Source: an uncultured Terriglobales bacterium (GTDB lineage Bacteria; Acidobacteriota; Terriglobia; Terriglobales; Acidobacteriaceae). Taken from it: DNA of 33,487 nt. This document shows, in pieces, positions 32,996 to 33,487 of the stretch. Each line of letters begins with the position of its first letter. Within the stretch, counting starts at the first letter, position 1. The position numbers and the translations under genes are program-made. The notes beneath the pieces are model-generated. The model saw only the letters and a list, made by a program, of their open reading frames with translations, ran no database searches and was not told where the DNA came from. The DNA is taken from positions 1-33,487 of the forward strand of contig CATPBJ010000163.1 of assembly GCA_955652395.1 (NCBI GenBank), written 5' to 3'.

Positions 32996-33487
32996 GTTCA
33001 GTCTGATCTAGTTGCCAGCCCAACCGTGGCGCTTTCGGAGATTAATTGGTGGCGAAAACAGTCCCGAGGCACAGCGGTTGATGACGCACCCCGGGGTAGG
33101 TGCCCTGACCGCACTGGCCTTCGTGCTCATCATCGGGAAACTGGATCGGTTTCAGTGTGGCCAGCAGATCGCGTGTTACTGGGACTGGTGCCGTTAGAGG
33201 AGTCGAGCGGGGATCGGCGGCGATTGGGACACATTACGAAGCAAGGCAACTCCCTGTTGCGTTTCTTGCTGGTGGAAGCGGCCCAGGTGACGGCGCGCAG
33301 CATCCCGGAATGCGCGGTAAGTATTTCCATCTGGCGATGCGGCGGAACGAAAGATCGCCAAGGTCGCCATGGCCCGTCGACTGGCGGTTCAGATGTACTG
33401 GATGTGGCGCAAGGAATGGGATTATGAGCAGGTGAAAAAATTCGGTTCGCACGCGGGACAGCCTGGACATCGCCATGGTGTGCAGTA
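32996..33487 (+). pseudogene. IS110-family transposase remnant, multiple frameshifts, cut by right edge
   Basis: Three frames give collinear pieces of an IS110-type transposase C-terminus: AQRLMTHPGVGALTALAFVL, then GLVPLEESSGDRRRLGHITK and QGNSLLRFLLVEAAQ, then KYFHLAMRR, and last KIAKVAMARRLAVQMYWMWR ending GSHAGQPGHRHGVQ at the edge. The HhH-like MTHPGVGALTA and the EESSG/GHITKQGN motif are typical of the TPase_20 domain of this family. The N-terminal DEDD RuvC part is absent at the left, so the element is truncated and inactive. IS110 elements have no usual terminal inverted repeats, so ends cannot be set. Confidence 0.75.

Noticed and set aside
1..33487. CRISPR arrays, tRNA or rRNA genes, prophage
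   Set aside because: No regular direct-repeat/spacer pattern, cloverleaf-like segment or phage gene was seen on reading; dedicated scans were not run.

Overview
The window looks like a chromosomal segment of a soil-type Acidobacteriota (Terriglobia-like) bacterium. This rests on family resemblance recalled from memory, not on a search: an Oar-type TonB-dependent receptor, a TIGR03118-type secreted protein, a Crp/Fnr C-terminus ending in VVLHD, a small 'GWGCSECAWVF' protein, an AdaA-AlkA fusion glycosylase, and many exported small proteins. No rRNA, tRNA or CRISPR array was seen. The only mobile element is a decayed IS110-type transposase end at the right edge.

Layout. 1-1215: a receiver-only response regulator and a frameshifted STAS protein, plus two copies of a 113-124 nt element. 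Each copy sits about 34 nt before a minus-strand start codon. 1502-5986: a hexuronate-type MFS transporter and a GlcN6P deaminase-like gene on the minus strand, divergent from a secreted clan-A-like glycoside hydrolase with a discoidin domain. 6004-10030: gene decay (relics of the glycosidase family, a Crp/Fnr regulator and a small Cys protein) around an intact polysaccharide deacetylase and an outer-membrane barrel. 10169-19419: small stress and accessory genes, an exported methyltransferase, an Ada/AlkA DNA-repair fusion, a CAAX protease, small Cys proteins, a TIGR03118 pseudogene and a PLP decarboxylase. 19713-24712: a BON/glycine-zipper lipoprotein, a TonB receptor with its middle deleted, a LysR gene with two lesions, and a uronate-isomerase-family gene with a compensated frameshift. 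25017-32535: a Tat-exported GH28 pectinase, then a five-gene operon for a Tat-exported molybdenum hydroxylase with a membrane cytochrome b.

How the parts may work together. The uronate isomerase, hexuronate transporter, GH28 enzyme and decayed TonB receptor/LysR pair suggest a pectin or oligogalacturonide locus. A 22-bp sequence (one mismatch) lies upstream of both the GH28 gene and the molybdenum-hydroxylase operon, and contains a consensus -35 box (TTGACA). If the two are co-regulated, the hydroxylase may oxidise a pectin- or uronate-derived aldehyde in the periplasm and pass electrons to the quinone pool through its cytochrome b. That link is inference.

At least ten genes carry frameshifts, stops or internal deletions. 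Some lesions are clearly biological (large deletions, several lesions in one gene). Others are single-base indels that could be sequencing errors.
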